Shown: positions 39,858-50,323 of the stretch, piece after piece
Numbering within the stretch: position 1 is the first letter of the stretch
Layout: every line of letters starts with the position of its first letter
Assembly: GCF_006711645.1 (NCBI RefSeq)
Contig: NZ_CP041247.1
Location: 3,286,001-3,350,000 of the forward strand
Reading direction: 5' to 3'
Origin: Klebsiella electrica
GTDB taxonomy: Bacteria; Pseudomonadota; Gammaproteobacteria; Enterobacterales; Enterobacteriaceae
DNA: 64,000 bases
Notes under the pieces: model-generated
What the model was told of the DNA's origin: nothing
What the model saw: the letters and a program-made list of their open reading frames with translations, nothing else
The model's database searches: none
Position numbers and translations under genes: made by a program

Positions 39858-40697
39858 CTACTTAAGCGGAGCGGTACGCGAGGTTGCTGTATTGCTACGC
39901 GGCGGCAGCGCAAACAGCACCAGCGCCGGAATCAAATAGATAAAGTAGACTGCCACTTCACTGACGGTAGGCGTCTCCTGGTAACCGAAGATCCCTTCCA
40001 GCAGCGTGCCGAAAAGCGTGTGGGTCGACAGCACGCCGCTCAGATCAAACGCCACGTCCTGGAAGTGGTTCCACAGCCCGGCTTCATGGAAGGCGCGAAT
40101 TGCCCCGGCAGCCAGCCCGGCCGCCACCAGCAGAATGAACAGACTGGTCCATTTGAAAAACACCCCGAGGTTAAGGCGGATCCCGCCCCAGTAAAGCAGG
40201 AAGCCGAGGACAATCGCAGTCGCCAGCCCCAGCATCGCCCCGAGCGGCGGCCAGATCCCCACATCCTGCTGGAAGGCCGCCAGCAGGAAGAACACCGACT
40301 CCAGCCCTTCCCGCGCGACGGCGAAAAAGACCATCATCACCAGCGCCCAGCCGTGATGATTACCGCGCTGTAGCGCATTATCCACCGCCTGTTCCAGCTG
40401 CTGTTTCACGTTGCGCGAGACTTTACGCATCCAGAAGACCATCCAGGTCAGGATGCATACCGCCACCAGCGCCACGATGCCTTCGAACAGCTCCTGTTCA
40501 CGCTGGGGAAACTCGCCGGTGGTTTCGTTGATAAAGATCCCAAGGCCCAGGCACAGCGCCGCCGCCAGGATAACGCCAATCCACATGACGCCAATCCAGC
40601 TGCCGCGCTGGGTGCGTTTGAGATAGCTGGCAATCAGGCTGACAATCAGCGCCGCTTCCAGCCCTTCGCGTAACATAATGAGAAATGGAACAAACAT
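39858..40697 (-). CDS. efeU: Ferrous iron permease EfeU
   Basis: Inner-membrane permease of the Ftr1/oxidase-dependent iron transporter family, 279 residues with seven membrane segments. Both REXXE iron motifs are present: REGLEA in segment 1 and REGLES in segment 4. The frame is intact, unlike E. coli K-12, where a frameshift inactivates the gene. The start follows AAGGG. It is first in the efeUOB operon, and a Fur box lies about 60 bp upstream. Confidence 0.95.
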   Translation of the reverse strand: MFVPFLIMLREGLEAALIVSLIASYLKRTQRGSWIGVMWIGVILAAALCLGLGIFINETTGEFPQREQELFEGIVALVAVCILTWMVFWMRKVSRNVKQQLEQAVDNALQRGNHHGWALVMMVFFAVAREGLESVFFLLAAFQQDVGIWPPLGAMLGLATAIVLGFLLYWGGIRLNLGVFFKWTSLFILLVAAGLAAGAIRAFHEAGLWNHFQDVAFDLSGVLSTHTLFGTLLEGIFGYQETPTVSEVAVYFIYLIPALVLFALPPRSNTATSRTAPLK

Positions 40698-40755
40698 GCC
40701 AACACCCTTCAATGTGAATCGCAGTCAGTGGATGCAAAGATAGGTAAATATTTCT

Positions 40756-40774
40756 GATAGTGATTATCATTACA
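40756..40774 (-). promoter_or_regulatory. Fur box upstream of efeU
   Basis: GATAGTGATTATCATTACA matches the 19-bp Fur consensus at 15 positions. It sits ~60 bp before the efeU start, which fits iron repression of efeUOB. Confidence 0.75.
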
Positions 40775-40958
40775 ATAATCAGAAACACAAGCGAAATATA
40801 GAGAGATCAGTGACGAGTTGTAAATTAATCGCTATAAAATAATTACTTAGGGGATTATCTGTCTTCACCACGCTCAAGCGTTTTTTTCACTGCAGATATT
40901 TACCCGCCAGTGCGGCTGTGGCTAAATAGCGGCCTTATTGACCTGCGAAAAGAACAAC

Positions 40959-42143
40959 ATGACACAATTCTTGCACTTCCTGCTGGCGCTGGCGGTTATC
41001 CTCGGCCTTGCCTGGCTTGCCAGCTATGACCGACAAAAAATCCGCGTTCGCTATATTATCCAGTTAATTATCATTGAAATTGCGCTGGCTTTCTTTTTTC
41101 TGCATGCCGAAAGCGGGCTGTGGATAGTTAAAAATATCTCAGGATTTTTCACTTCGCTGCTCGGCTTCGCCGCCGAAGGCACCAACTTTGTATTTGGCGG
41201 CATGAGCGAAAAAGGGATGGCGTTTATTTTCCTTGGCGTACTGTGCCCGATTGTCTTTATTTCGGCGCTGATCGGTATTCTCCAGCACTGGCGCATCCTG
41301 CCCGTGTTCATCCGCGTGATAGGTACCCTGCTCTCCAAAGTCAACGGCATGGGGAAACTGGAGTCCTTTAACGCCGTCAGCTCGCTGATTCTCGGCCAGT
41401 CGGAGAACTTTATCGCCTACAAAGGCGTGCTGGGCGACCTCTCCTCCCGCCGGCTGTTCACCATGGCGGCGACCGCGATGTCAACGGTGTCGCTCTCCAT
41501 CGTCGGCGCCTATATGAGCATGCTCGACGCAAAATATGTGGTCGCGGCGCTGATCCTTAATATGTTCAGCACCTTTATTGTGCTGTCGATTATTAACCCG
41601 ACGCGCCCGGGTAGCGAGGAAGAGATTAAGCTGGAGAAGCTCCACGAATCACAAAGCTTCTTCGAAATGCTCGGGGAATATATTCTTGCCGGCTTTAAAG
41701 TGGCGATGATTATTCTGGCGATGCTGATTGGTTTTATTGCCCTGATCAGCGCCATTAATGCCCTGTTCGCCACGCTATTTGGTCTGAGCTTCCAGCAAAT
41801 TCTCGGCTACGTTTTTTATCCGCTGGCCTGGCTGATTGGTATTCCGCTCAGCGATGCGTTGAACGCCGGAAGTATTATGGCCACCAAGCTGGTGGCCAAT
41901 GAGTTCGTGGCGATGATTGAGCTGCAGAAAATTGCTGCCGGTATGACCCCGCGCGGACTGGGCATCCTGTCGGTCTTCCTGGTCTCTTTTGCCAACTTTG
42001 CTTCGATCGGTATTATTGCCGGGGCCATTAAAGGGCTGAACGAAAAACAGGGCAATATTGTTTCCCGCTTCGGTCTGCGTCTGGTGTTCGGCGCCACGCT
42101 GGTGAGCCTGCTCTCTGCCAGCTTCGCGGGGCTGGTGCTGTAA
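40959..42143 (+). CDS. Concentrative nucleoside transporter (NupC/NupX family)
   Basis: A 394-residue inner-membrane nucleoside:H+ symporter of the CNT family. Family signatures are [25 protein letters not shown] and [22 protein letters not shown], with the Glu and Asn residues that contact ribose. About eight to ten membrane segments are visible. The start MTQFLHFLL is preferred over an ATG seven codons upstream. It sits between efeU and a lipoprotein gene; E. coli K-12 has no such gene at this spot. A REP-like sequence follows. Confidence 0.9.
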   Translation: MTQFLHFLLALAVILGLAWLASYDRQKIRVRYIIQLIIIEIALAFFFLHAESGLWIVKNISGFFTSLLGFAAEGTNFVFGGMSEKGMAFIFLGVLCPIVFISALIGILQHWRILPVFIRVIGTLLSKVNGMGKLESFNAVSSLILGQSENFIAYKGVLGDLSSRRLFTMAATAMSTVSLSIVGAYMSMLDAKYVVAALILNMFSTFIVLSIINPTRPGSEEEIKLEKLHESQSFFEMLGEYILAGFKVAMIILAMLIGFIALISAINALFATLFGLSFQQILGYVFYPLAWLIGIPLSDALNAGSIMATKLVANEFVAMIELQKIAAGMTPRGLGILSVFLVSFANFASIGIIAGAIKGLNEKQGNIVSRFGLRLVFGATLVSLLSASFAGLVL

Positions 42144-42159
42144 CCGGGGAGACGCCATT

Positions 42160-42205
42160 GCGTTTGTGCCGGGTAAGGCGTCAGCCGCCACCCGGCACTT
42201 TCAGC
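42160..42205. repeat. REP-like element
   Basis: TGCCGGGTAAGGCG, a short gap and GCCACCCGGCA form the imperfect palindrome typical of enterobacterial REP elements, between convergent gene ends. Confidence 0.6.
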
Positions 42206-42219
42206 AGAGGCAGTTTACA

Positions 42220-42654
42220 TTAAAAATGTACGCAGACCGGTTGGTCAACGCGCATCACCGACTCCTGGGCAAAGCGCGATTTATAGAGGTGACGTAACGC
42301 CTCAATCCCCTCTTCACTGTCGCCGTCTTTACCATGAATCAGCATCAGCGCTTTACTCTGCTCGCGGGCCACGTTGCCATCATTGCCCAACCACTGGCCC
42401 CGGGCGTCAAACACCGTTAACCCCTCACGAAAGCGCGGCGTGACGTCGCGGTCAACAAACTGCTGCCACTCCTGGGCGGTGATATCTTTGCCCGCCGGGC
42501 GGCTCAAACCGAAATAGAGCGTGGTCTGCACCATCGCATTCTCTGCCGGGCATACCGCCGCGGTGGGAACCGGCGCACTCTTCTTCGCCGGCGCCACGCA
42601 ACCGCCAAGCAACCCGGCCATCACCAGCACCAGCGCACCCTGTCTGAACGTCAT
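42220..42654 (-). CDS. DUF3574 lipoprotein
   Basis: A 144-residue lipoprotein with lipobox LLGGC (Cys19), followed by a DUF3574 domain (TTLYFGLSRPAGKDITAQEWQQFVDRDVTPRFREGLTVFDARGQW). After the lipobox come Val and Ala, so outer-membrane sorting is expected. The start has GAGGA upstream. The function of the family is unknown. It is monocistronic between the nucleoside transporter and putP. Confidence 0.85.
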   Translation of the reverse strand: MTFRQGALVLVMAGLLGGCVAPAKKSAPVPTAAVCPAENAMVQTTLYFGLSRPAGKDITAQEWQQFVDRDVTPRFREGLTVFDARGQWLGNDGNVAREQSKALMLIHGKDGDSEEGIEALRHLYKSRFAQESVMRVDQPVCVHF

Positions 42655-42757
42655 TTTGCTATCCTCATTGTTTTTTGTGCCCCCGATATCAGCGTATTTT
42701 CATGGAATTAGCAAGAGGGGGAGCAGCGCCGCCGGGCGTTTGACCGGCTATCAGCAA

Positions 42758-42783
42758 CGAAAAAGCCCGCTGAAACGCGGGCT
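42758..42783 (-). terminator. putP terminator
   Basis: Stem AGCCCGC / GCGGGCT with a 6-nt loop; on the minus strand a T-run (TTTTTCG) follows. About 20 bp after the putP stop. Confidence 0.85.
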
Positions 42784-42802
42784 GGATTGACCTGTCCTGA
42801 GT

Positions 42803-44311
42803 TTACTCGGCGATAGCCGGCGTCGGCGGAGCCGAATGGTAATGGGCGTCCGCTTCGGCAAAGCGTTGCTGCATCGAGGCCGACGGAGCTTTGCTCAGCA
42901 GGCTGAAGACCACGATACCGAGGCTGCCGAAGATAAAGCCAGGGATGATTTCATACAGCTCCTGCCAACCGAACTGTTTCCAGAAAATCACCGTCAGCGC
43001 GCCGATCACCATCCCAGCCAGCGCCCCGTTACGCGTCATACGCGACCACATTACCGAGAACAAAACGACCGGACCAAACGCCGCACCGAAACCGGCCCAG
43101 GCGTAGCTCACCAGACCCAGCACGCGGTTGTTCGGGTTGGCCGCCAGCGCAATGGCGACCAGCGCCACCACCAGGACCATCACCCGTCCGATCCACACCA
43201 GCTCTTTTTGCCCGGCGTTTTTACGCAGAAACGCTTTATACAAGTCTTCGGTAATCGCGCTGGAGCACACCAGCAGCTGGCAGCTCAGGGTGGACATCAC
43301 CGCCGCCAGAATCGCCGACAGCAGGATACCGGCAATCCAAGGGTTAAACAGGATTTGCGCCAGTTCGATAAACACGCGCTCGGAGTTCTGATTTACCGCC
43401 CCGGCCAACGCCGGGTTATTATTGAACCATGCAATACCGAAGAAACCGACCGCCACCGCGCCCGCCAGGCAGAGAATCATCCACGTCATGCTGATACGGC
43501 GAGCGTGAACAATACTGTGGTGCGAGTCCGCGGCCATAAAACGTGCCAGAATATGCGGCTGGCCAAAGTAGCCAAGGCCCCAGCCCATCAGCGAAATAAT
43601 CGCCACGAAATTCAGCCCCTTGAGCATATCGACGTTTTCAATGCTCTTCTGCTTGATCACTTCCAGCGATTCGCCAAAGCCGCCAACGGAAATAATGACC
43701 ATCACCGGCGTCAGAATCAGCGCGAAAATCATCAGGCTGGCCTGCACGGTATCGGTCCAGCTGACGGCGAGGAATCCGCCGACGAAGGTATAAATAATCG
43801 TCGCCGCCGCACCGGCCCACAGCGCCGTTTCATAGCTCATGCCAAAGGTGCTTTCAAACAGACGAGCGCCGGCAACAATCCCGGAGGCGCAATAAATGGT
43901 GAAGAACAGCAAAATAACCAGCGCCGAAATAATACGCAGCACGCGGCTTTTATCTTCAAAGCGGCCGGTAAAATAATCCGGCAAGGTCAGCGCGTTATTA
44001 TTCACCTCGGTATGAACGCGCAGGCGGCCGGCGACCAGTTTCCAGTTAATCCATGCGCCGAGCGTCAGGCCGATGGCAATCCAGCTCTCGGAAATACCGG
44101 AGAGAAATATCGCACCGGGTAATCCCATCAGCAGCCAGCCGCTCATATCAGAGGCCCCCGCGGAGAGCGCCGTCACAAATGGCCCGAGGCTGCGGCCGCC
44201 GAGAATATAATCATCAAAGTTCTTTGTCGATCGCCAGGCAATAAAACCGATCAATATCATGCCAAATATATAAATAGTAAAAGTCACCAACATGGGGGTG
44301 CTAATAGCCAT
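42803..44311 (-). CDS. putP: Sodium/proline symporter
   Basis: Inner-membrane Na+/proline symporter of the SSS family, 502 residues as in E. coli, starting MAISTPMLVTF. Thirteen membrane segments are expected. The Na+-binding residues lie in segment 2 (SAGASDMSGWLLMGLPGA) and segment 9 (AILAAVMSTLSCQLLVCSSAITEDLY). It imports proline for PutA and is divergent from putA across a shared operator region. Confidence 0.97.
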   Translation of the reverse strand: MAISTPMLVTFTIYIFGMILIGFIAWRSTKNFDDYILGGRSLGPFVTALSAGASDMSGWLLMGLPGAIFLSGISESWIAIGLTLGAWINWKLVAGRLRVHTEVNNNALTLPDYFTGRFEDKSRVLRIISALVILLFFTIYCASGIVAGARLFESTFGMSYETALWAGAAATIIYTFVGGFLAVSWTDTVQASLMIFALILTPVMVIISVGGFGESLEVIKQKSIENVDMLKGLNFVAIISLMGWGLGYFGQPHILARFMAADSHHSIVHARRISMTWMILCLAGAVAVGFFGIAWFNNNPALAGAVNQNSERVFIELAQILFNPWIAGILLSAILAAVMSTLSCQLLVCSSAITEDLYKAFLRKNAGQKELVWIGRVMVLVVALVAIALAANPNNRVLGLVSYAWAGFGAAFGPVVLFSVMWSRMTRNGALAGMVIGALTVIFWKQFGWQELYEIIPGFIFGSLGIVVFSLLSKAPSASMQQRFAEADAHYHSAPPTPAIAE

Positions 44312-44735
44312 GTAAAATCTCCAGATTATTTTGTCAACAACATCCTGCTTTGTCATTTTATTCCACTACCGGAACGGGGTAATGGCGCAATGGTTGTATT
44401 GGGCGACCGTATCCTGACGGATGCGTCGGCATTTCACAAACGATTTAACACAGCATTTACACTAATTCTTGTCCGTACCAAACTTCATTTCGTTACAGGT
44501 TGCACTCTCTCACATTTTTATTGGTTGCACCTTGTAAAACTGTTAACTGACGCATAAAAAACCGCGGCGGAGAAAGGTTAATTTTCCGTTATATCCATCA
44601 CCGCAATTAACAATTTACGCCTTTCTCAGCTTGCTACACAGGTCACGATTAACAAGGTTGCACAAAGTTGCAACATAGTGGATATTTCCGCGTAACCGAA
44701 AAAAAGAACAACAATTGATAACAGGAGTGATAAGC
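44312..44735. promoter_or_regulatory. putP/putA divergent control region with PutA operators
   Basis: Four GTTGCA motifs, the known PutA-binding core, occur at 44499-44504, 44524-44529, 44657-44662 and 44667-44672; a one-mismatch GGTTGTA lies near 44391. Without proline, PutA should bind here and repress both genes. This fits the multiple operators described in E. coli. The rest of the 424 bp is AT-rich and non-coding. Confidence 0.8.
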
Positions 44736-47700
44736 ATGGGCACCACCACCATGGGTGTTAAGCTTGACGACGCGACGCGTGAACGCATTAAGTTCGCCGC
44801 GAGCCGTATTGACCGCTCGCCGCACTGGCTGATTAAACAGGCCATTTTCAACTATCTGGAAAAGCTGGAAAACGACCAGACGCTGCCCGAGCTGCCGACT
44901 CTGCTTACCGGCACCGCCAATGAAAGCGATGACGCCAGCAGCCAGGTCGATGAGCCGTGGCAGCCATTCCTCGAATTTGCCGAGCAGATCCTGCCGCAGT
45001 CCGTCACCCGGGTCTCGATTACTGCCGCTTACCGCCGGGCGGAGACCGACGCCGTCCCTATGCTGCTGGAGCAGGCGCGTCTGCCGCAGCCGCTGGCAGA
45101 ACAGGCGCACAGGCTGGCTTATCAGCTAGCGGAAAAACTGCGTAATCAAAAAACCGCCAGCGGTCGCGCCGGCATGGTGCAGAGCCTGCTGCAAGAGTTT
45201 TCCCTCTCCTCGCAGGAAGGGGTGGCGCTGATGTGTCTGGCGGAGGCGCTGCTGCGTATTCCGGACAAAGCCACCCGCGATGCCCTCATCCGCGACAAAA
45301 TCAGCAACGGTAACTGGCAATCGCATATCGGCCGCAGCCCGTCGCTGTTCGTTAACGCCGCCACCTGGGGCCTGCTGTTTACCGGCAAACTGGTCTCTAC
45401 CCATAACGAAACCAGCCTGTCGCGCTCGCTGAACCGGATTATCGGCAAAAGCGGCGAACCGCTGATTCGCAAAGGCGTCGACATGGCGATGCGTTTAATG
45501 GGCGAGCAGTTCGTGACCGGCGAAACCATTGCCGAAGCGCTGGCCAACGCCCGCAAGCTGGAAGAGAAAGGGTTCCGTTACTCCTACGATATGCTGGGCG
45601 AAGCCGCCCTCACCGCCGCCGATGCTCAGGCCTATATGGTCTCCTACCAGCAGGCGATCCACGCGATTGGCAAAGCCTCTAACGGCCGCGGTATTTATGA
45701 AGGGCCGGGGATTTCGATCAAGCTCTCCGCGCTGCACCCGCGCTATAGCCGCGCGCAATACGATCGGGTGATGGATGAACTGTATCCGCGCCTGAAATCA
45801 TTGACTCTGCTGGCACGGCAGTACGACATCGGGATTAACATCGATGCCGAAGAAGCCGATCGTCTGGAGATCTCCCTCGATCTGCTGGAAAAGCTGTGTT
45901 TTGAACCAGAGCTGGCCGGCTGGAACGGGATCGGCTTCGTCATTCAGGCCTATCAGAAACGCTGCCCGTTCGTCATTGATTCCCTGATCGATCTTGCCAC
46001 CCGCAGCCGCCGTCGCCTGATGATCCGCCTGGTAAAAGGCGCCTACTGGGACAGCGAAATCAAACGCGCGCAGATGGACGGCCTCGAAGGCTACCCGGTT
46101 TACACCCGCAAAGTGTATACCGACGTCTCCTACCTCGCCTGCGCGAAAAAGCTGCTGGCGGTGCCGAGCCTGATCTACCCGCAGTTCGCCACCCACAACG
46201 CCCACACCCTGGCCGCCATTTATCAGCTGGCCGGGCAGAACTACTATCCCGGCCAGTATGAGTTCCAGTGCCTGCACGGCATGGGCGAACCGCTCTACGA
46301 GCAGGTGGTCGGCAAGGTTGCCGACGGTAAACTGAATCGTCCGTGCCGGATTTATGCGCCGGTCGGGACTCACGAAACGCTGCTGGCATACCTGGTGCGT
46401 CGCCTGCTGGAAAACGGCGCCAACACCTCCTTTGTTAATCGTATCGCGGATAGTACGCTGCCGCTGGATGAGCTGGTGGCCGACCCGGTCAGCGCCGTGG
46501 AAAAACTGGCTCAGCAGGAGGGTCAGGCCGGTCTGCCGCATCCGAAGATCCCGCTGCCACGCGATCTGTACGGCAAAGGCCGCAGCAACTCCGCGGGCCT
46601 GGATTTGGCCAACGAACACCGTCTGGCCTCCCTCTCCTCCGCTTTGCTGAACAGCGCGTTGCACAAATGGCAGGCGCTGCCGACGCTGGAGCATCCGGTG
46701 ATTGCCGGCGAACTGCAGGTGGTGATTAACCCGGCCGCGCCGAAAGATATCGTCGGCCACGTGCGTGAAGCCCGCCCGGAAGAGATTGAGCTGGCGCTGA
46801 CCAGCGCGGTCAATAACGCCCCTATCTGGTTTGCCACCCCGCCGCAGGAACGTGCGGCGATCCTTGAACGCGCGGCGGTACTAATGGAAGGCCAGATGCA
46901 GATGCTGATCGGCATTCTGGTCCGCGAAGCCGGTAAAACCTTCAGCAACGCCATCGCCGAAGTCCGCGAAGCCGTCGATTTCCTCCACTACTACGCCGGT
47001 CAGGTGCGCGACGATTTCGATAATGAAACCCACCGTCCGCTGGGCCCAGTGGTCTGTATTAGCCCGTGGAACTTCCCGCTGGCGATTTTCACCGGTCAGA
47101 TTGCCGCCGCGCTGGCCGCCGGTAACAGCGTACTGGCGAAACCCGCCGAACAGACGCCGCTGATTGCCGCCCAGGGCGTGGCGATTCTGCTGGAAGCCGG
47201 GGTCCCGCCGGGGGTGATTCAGTTGCTGCCGGGCCGCGGGGAAACCGTCGGCGCCGCGCTGACCACCGACGATCGCGTTCGCGGCGTGATGTTTACCGGC
47301 TCCACCGAAGTCGCCACCCTGCTGCAACGCAATATCGCCAGCCGCCTGGATGCACAGGGGCGTCCGACGCCGCTTATCGCCGAAACCGGCGGGATGAACG
47401 CGATGATCGTCGACTCCTCCGCCCTCACCGAGCAAGTGGTGGTCGATGTGCTGGCTTCCGCGTTCGATAGCGCCGGGCAGCGCTGTTCCGCCCTGCGTAT
47501 TCTCTGCCTGCAGGAAGAGATAGCAGACCATACGCTGACCATGCTGCGCGGTGCGATGGGCGAATGCCGGATGGGCAACCCTGGCCGCCTGACGACCGAC
47601 ATCGGTCCGGTCATCGATGCCGAAGCGAAAGAGAATATTGAACGCCATATTCAGAGCCTGCGCGCCAAAGGACGCACGGTGTTCCAGGCGGTACGGGAAA

Positions 47701-48698
47701 ACAGCGAGGATGCGCGTGAGTGGCACAGCGGGACCTTCATTCCGCCGACCCTGATCGAGCTGGAGAGTTTTGATGAGCTGAAAAAAGAGGTCTTTGGCCC
47801 GGTTCTGCACGTGGTTCGCTACAACCGTAACGCTCTGGATCAACTGGTCGAACAGATTAACGCCTCCGGCTACGGTCTGACTCTCGGCGTCCATACCCGC
47901 ATCGATGAGACCATCGCGCAGGTCACCGGCAGCGCGAAGGTCGGCAACCTGTACGTTAACCGCAATATGGTTGGCGCCGTGGTCGGCGTGCAGCCGTTTG
48001 GCGGCGAGGGTCTGTCGGGGACCGGACCGAAAGCCGGCGGCCCGCTGTATCTGTATCGCCTGCTCTCCAGCCGTCCGCAAAATGCCGTCGGGACCACCCT
48101 TGCCCGCCAGGATGCGCAACGCCCGCTGGATGCGCAGCTGAAAACCCTGCTGGAAAAACCGCTGAACGCGCTGCAGCAGTGGGCCGCCGGTCGCCCTGAA
48201 CTGCAGGCGCTGTGCCAGCAGTATCGTGACCTGGCGCAAGCCGGTACCCAGCGTCTGCTGCCGGGGCCGACCGGCGAGCGCAATACCCTGACCTTTATCC
48301 CTCGCGACCGCGTGCTGTGCGTGGCGGATAACGAGCAGGATGCGCTGATTCAGCTGGCGGCAGTCACCGCGGTCGGCTGTGAAATCCTGTGGCCGGAGAG
48401 CGCTCTGCATCGCGAACTGGCGAAGAAACTGCCGCGCGAGGTCAGCGAACGTCTCCACTTTGCCAAACCGGAGATGTTGAGCGCTCAGGCGTTCGATGCG
48501 GTTATCTATCACGGCGACTCCGACCAGTTGCGCGAACTGTGCGAGCAGGTGGCGGCACGCGATGGCGCGATTATCTCGGTTCAGGGTTTCGCCCGCGGTG
48601 AGAGCAACCTGCTGCTGGAACGTCTGTACATTGAACGCTCGCTGAGCGTCAATACTGCGGCGGCAGGCGGCAACGCCAGCCTGATGACCATCGGCTAA
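44736..48698 (+). CDS. putA: Trifunctional PutA: repressor, proline dehydrogenase, P5C dehydrogenase
   Basis: A 1320-residue protein, the same length as in E. coli. Residues 1-47 form a ribbon-helix-helix DNA-binding domain (TTTMGVKLDDATRERIKFAA). The FAD proline dehydrogenase barrel spans about 230-570 (GISIKLSALHPRY, MIRLVKGAYWD, YEFQCLHGMGE). The P5C dehydrogenase domain spans about 600-1130, with NAD site PWNFPLAIFTGQ, catalytic Glu in ETGGMNAMIVD and Cys in SAGQRCSALR. It oxidises proline to glutamate and represses putA/putP when proline is absent. Confidence 0.98.
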   Translation: MGTTTMGVKLDDATRERIKFAASRIDRSPHWLIKQAIFNYLEKLENDQTLPELPTLLTGTANESDDASSQVDEPWQPFLEFAEQILPQSVTRVSITAAYRRAETDAVPMLLEQARLPQPLAEQAHRLAYQLAEKLRNQKTASGRAGMVQSLLQEFSLSSQEGVALMCLAEALLRIPDKATRDALIRDKISNGNWQSHIGRSPSLFVNAATWGLLFTGKLVSTHNETSLSRSLNRIIGKSGEPLIRKGVDMAMRLMGEQFVTGETIAEALANARKLEEKGFRYSYDMLGEAALTAADAQAYMVSYQQAIHAIGKASNGRGIYEGPGISIKLSALHPRYSRAQYDRVMDELYPRLKSLTLLARQYDIGINIDAEEADRLEISLDLLEKLCFEPELAGWNGIGFVIQAYQKRCPFVIDSLIDLATRSRRRLMIRLVKGAYWDSEIKRAQMDGLEGYPVYTRKVYTDVSYLACAKKLLAVPSLIYPQFATHNAHTLAAIYQLAGQNYYPGQYEFQCLHGMGEPLYEQVVGKVADGKLNRPCRIYAPVGTHETLLAYLVRRLLENGANTSFVNRIADSTLPLDELVADPVSAVEKLAQQEGQAGLPHPKIPLPRDLYGKGRSNSAGLDLANEHRLASLSSALLNSALHKWQALPTLEHPVIAGELQVVINPAAPKDIVGHVREARPEEIELALTSAVNNAPIWFATPPQERAAILERAAVLMEGQMQMLIGILVREAGKTFSNAIAEVREAVDFLHYYAGQVRDDFDNETHRPLGPVVCISPWNFPLAIFTGQIAAALAAGNSVLAKPAEQTPLIAAQGVAILLEAGVPPGVIQLLPGRGETVGAALTTDDRVRGVMFTGSTEVATLLQRNIASRLDAQGRPTPLIAETGGMNAMIVDSSALTEQVVVDVLASAFDSAGQRCSALRILCLQEEIADHTLTMLRGAMGECRMGNPGRLTTDIGPVIDAEAKENIERHIQSLRAKGRTVFQAVRENSEDAREWHSGTFIPPTLIELESFDELKKEVFGPVLHVVRYNRNALDQLVEQINASGYGLTLGVHTRIDETIAQVTGSAKVGNLYVNRNMVGAVVGVQPFGGEGLSGTGPKAGGPLYLYRLLSSRPQNAVGTTLARQDAQRPLDAQLKTLLEKPLNALQQWAAGRPELQALCQQYRDLAQAGTQRLLPGPTGERNTLTFIPRDRVLCVADNEQDALIQLAAVTAVGCEILWPESALHRELAKKLPREVSERLHFAKPEMLSAQAFDAVIYHGDSDQLRELCEQVAARDGAIISVQGFARGESNLLLERLYIERSLSVNTAAAGGNASLMTIG

Positions 48699-48721
48699 CG
48701 CTGTTCCCCGGAGGCGGTACT

Positions 48722-48900
48722 ACGCACCTGTCCGGGCTACCTGTCTTCAGCCGTCTGCCGTTCTGTAGCCGGGTAAGGCGCCCCGCCCCGCGCCCGGGAA
48801 AATCCATTGTAGCCCGGGTAAGGCGCTCTGCGCCGACCCCGGGAAAACCCACCGTCGCCCGGGCAAGGCGCCCCGCGCCGCACCCGGGAAAAACCACCAG
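48722..48900. repeat. BIME/REP cluster after putA
   Basis: One REP unit in reverse orientation (TGTCCGGGCTAC near 48730) is followed by three direct ~45-bp units starting at about 48764, 48808 and 48853, each with the core (TAG/TCG)CCCGGG(T/C)AAGGCG and a closing CCCGGGAAAA. This is a bacterial interspersed mosaic element typical of Klebsiella relatives. Confidence 0.8.
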
Positions 48901-49009
48901 GAAAATCCGCCGGGAAAAGCAGACGGCACCTACGGCAGCTAATGACACCGGACGCCGGCTGTGGTTAATTAAAGCTCCCCGACGGAAGCTTTTTTATGGG
49001 AGTGGTCCA

Positions 49010-49405
49010 ATGAAACGAACGTTACTTGCCCTTGTCGCCCTGCTGGCAAGCGGGCATGCCCTGGCGGACGAATGCGCCAGCGCCGGTAATCAGGCTGAGC
49101 TGAATCAGTGTACGGCAGCACAATATCAGGCGGCCGATAGCAAGCTGAATCAGACCTATCAGGAAGCGCTGAAGCGCGCCTCGGGTAAACAGCAGGCACT
49201 GTTGAAAAAAGCGCAGCTGGCGTGGATAGCGCTGCGCGACGCCGACTGCGCCTTCATCGCTTCCGGCGCCGAGGGCGGCAGCGTCCAGCCGATGCTCATC
49301 AATCAGTGTATGGCAGACAAAACCGTTGAGCGCGAATCGTTCCTTGCTTCGCTGCTGCAGTGTGAAGAAGGTGACCAGAGCTGTCCGCTTCCCCCCGCCA
49401 GTTAA
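49010..49405 (+). CDS. LprI-like (DUF1311) periplasmic protein
   Basis: A 131-residue secreted protein of the DUF1311/LprI family, some members of which inhibit lysozyme. The signal peptide ends at GHALA before DECASAGNQAELNQC. The domain core is YQAADSKLNQTYQEALKRAS and QLAWIALRDADCAF, with six Cys residues likely to form disulfides. The start is supported by a purine-rich site. It converges with rutR, with 4 bp of overlap at the 3' ends. Confidence 0.85.
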   Translation: MKRTLLALVALLASGHALADECASAGNQAELNQCTAAQYQAADSKLNQTYQEALKRASGKQQALLKKAQLAWIALRDADCAFIASGAEGGSVQPMLINQCMADKTVERESFLASLLQCEEGDQSCPLPPAS

Positions 49406-50040
49406 CGCACCCGGATACCTTCAATGATCAGCCGCTGGACATTCTCCACGGTTTGTTGAAAAAACGCCTCGTCGCGCAGCGTTGCGCCGGTGACCGCCTC
49501 AATCTGGGTGGCAAAATCGGCGTAATGTTGCGTGGTGGCCCAGATCATAAAGATCAGATGCTGAGGGTCGACCGGCGCCAGCTTCCCGCTATCGACCCAG
49601 CCAGAAACAATCGCCGATTTCTCATCAACCAGCGCTTTCAGATCGCCGGTCAGCTCGCCCATCAGCAGCGGCGCCCCCTGCAGCATCTCCAGACAAAACA
49701 GCCTCGATGCCTGCGGATAATCGCGCGACACCTCCAGCTTGAGACGAATATATTCGCGGATAGCCACCAGCGGGCTGATATCTTCGCGAAAGGCCCGCAG
49801 CGGCGCCAGCCAGATGGTGAGAATCTGCTGCAATACGGCGACATACAGCGCCTCTTTCGACGGGTAGTAATAGAGTAAATTCGTTTTCGATACCCCGGAC
49901 AGCTCAGCCACCTGCTCCAGCCGCGTACCGTGGATACCAAATTGCGAAAATGCGTCCAGCGCAGCGGCCAGGATAGCCTCTTTCTTTGCGTTCACCGCCT
50001 GCGAACGCTTCCCGGTTTTTTTTACAGCGCCCTCTGCCAT
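49402..50040 (-). CDS. rutR: Pyrimidine utilisation repressor RutR
   Basis: TetR-family repressor of the rut operon, 212 residues. The N-terminal HTH is in [48 protein letters not shown]. The C-terminal ligand domain binds uracil or thymine, which releases DNA. A strong Shine-Dalgarno (AAGGAG) precedes the start. It diverges from rutA across a 283-bp control region. Confidence 0.96.
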   Translation of the reverse strand: MAEGAVKKTGKRSQAVNAKKEAILAAALDAFSQFGIHGTRLEQVAELSGVSKTNLLYYYPSKEALYVAVLQQILTIWLAPLRAFREDISPLVAIREYIRLKLEVSRDYPQASRLFCLEMLQGAPLLMGELTGDLKALVDEKSAIVSGWVDSGKLAPVDPQHLIFMIWATTQHYADFATQIEAVTGATLRDEAFFQQTVENVQRLIIEGIRVR

Positions 50041-50144
50041 CGTTATCTCCTTCTTTCAACGCCATCAGCATAGCAAAAGCCCAACCTCGACACGACCTTA
50101 TGCACCCCAATTGCGCATGACTGCCGTTTTTTCGTGCACTCATT

Positions 50145-50160
50145 TTGACCATTCAGTCCA
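50145..50160. promoter_or_regulatory. RutR operator candidate
   Basis: TTGACCATTCAGTCCA matches the first half of the RutR consensus (TTGACCANNTGGTCAA) exactly; the second half is degenerate. It lies between rutR and rutA. Confidence 0.6.
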
Positions 50161-50225
50161 CTTTTTCCGCCTTCATTTTTGGCAACCAACGCGCAACACA
50201 TTAATAACATTACGGTTTGCAAAAC

Positions 50226-50241
50226 TGGCATCACCTTTGCT
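50226..50241 (+). promoter_or_regulatory. Sigma-54 promoter of the rut operon
   Basis: TGGCATCACCTTTGCT fits the -24/-12 consensus with GG and GC exactly 12 bp apart, ~85 bp before the rutA start. In E. coli the rut operon is sigma-54 and NtrC dependent, so this is the expected promoter. Confidence 0.75.
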
Positions 50242-50323
50242 TTATCTTGCTGGCGAGGTGACCCAGGAGATGCAGGATGCAGCGCCGCGCGCCTTCTTCT
50301 TCAACGATTGCAGAGAGGTTCAT

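Noticed and set aside
46881..48512. 543-codon frame antisense to putA
   Set aside because: Shadow of a well-supported gene; product has no recognisable domain.
50111..50323. N-terminal extension of RutA
   Set aside because: The upstream part crosses the RutR site and sigma-54 promoter, so it cannot be translated from that promoter.
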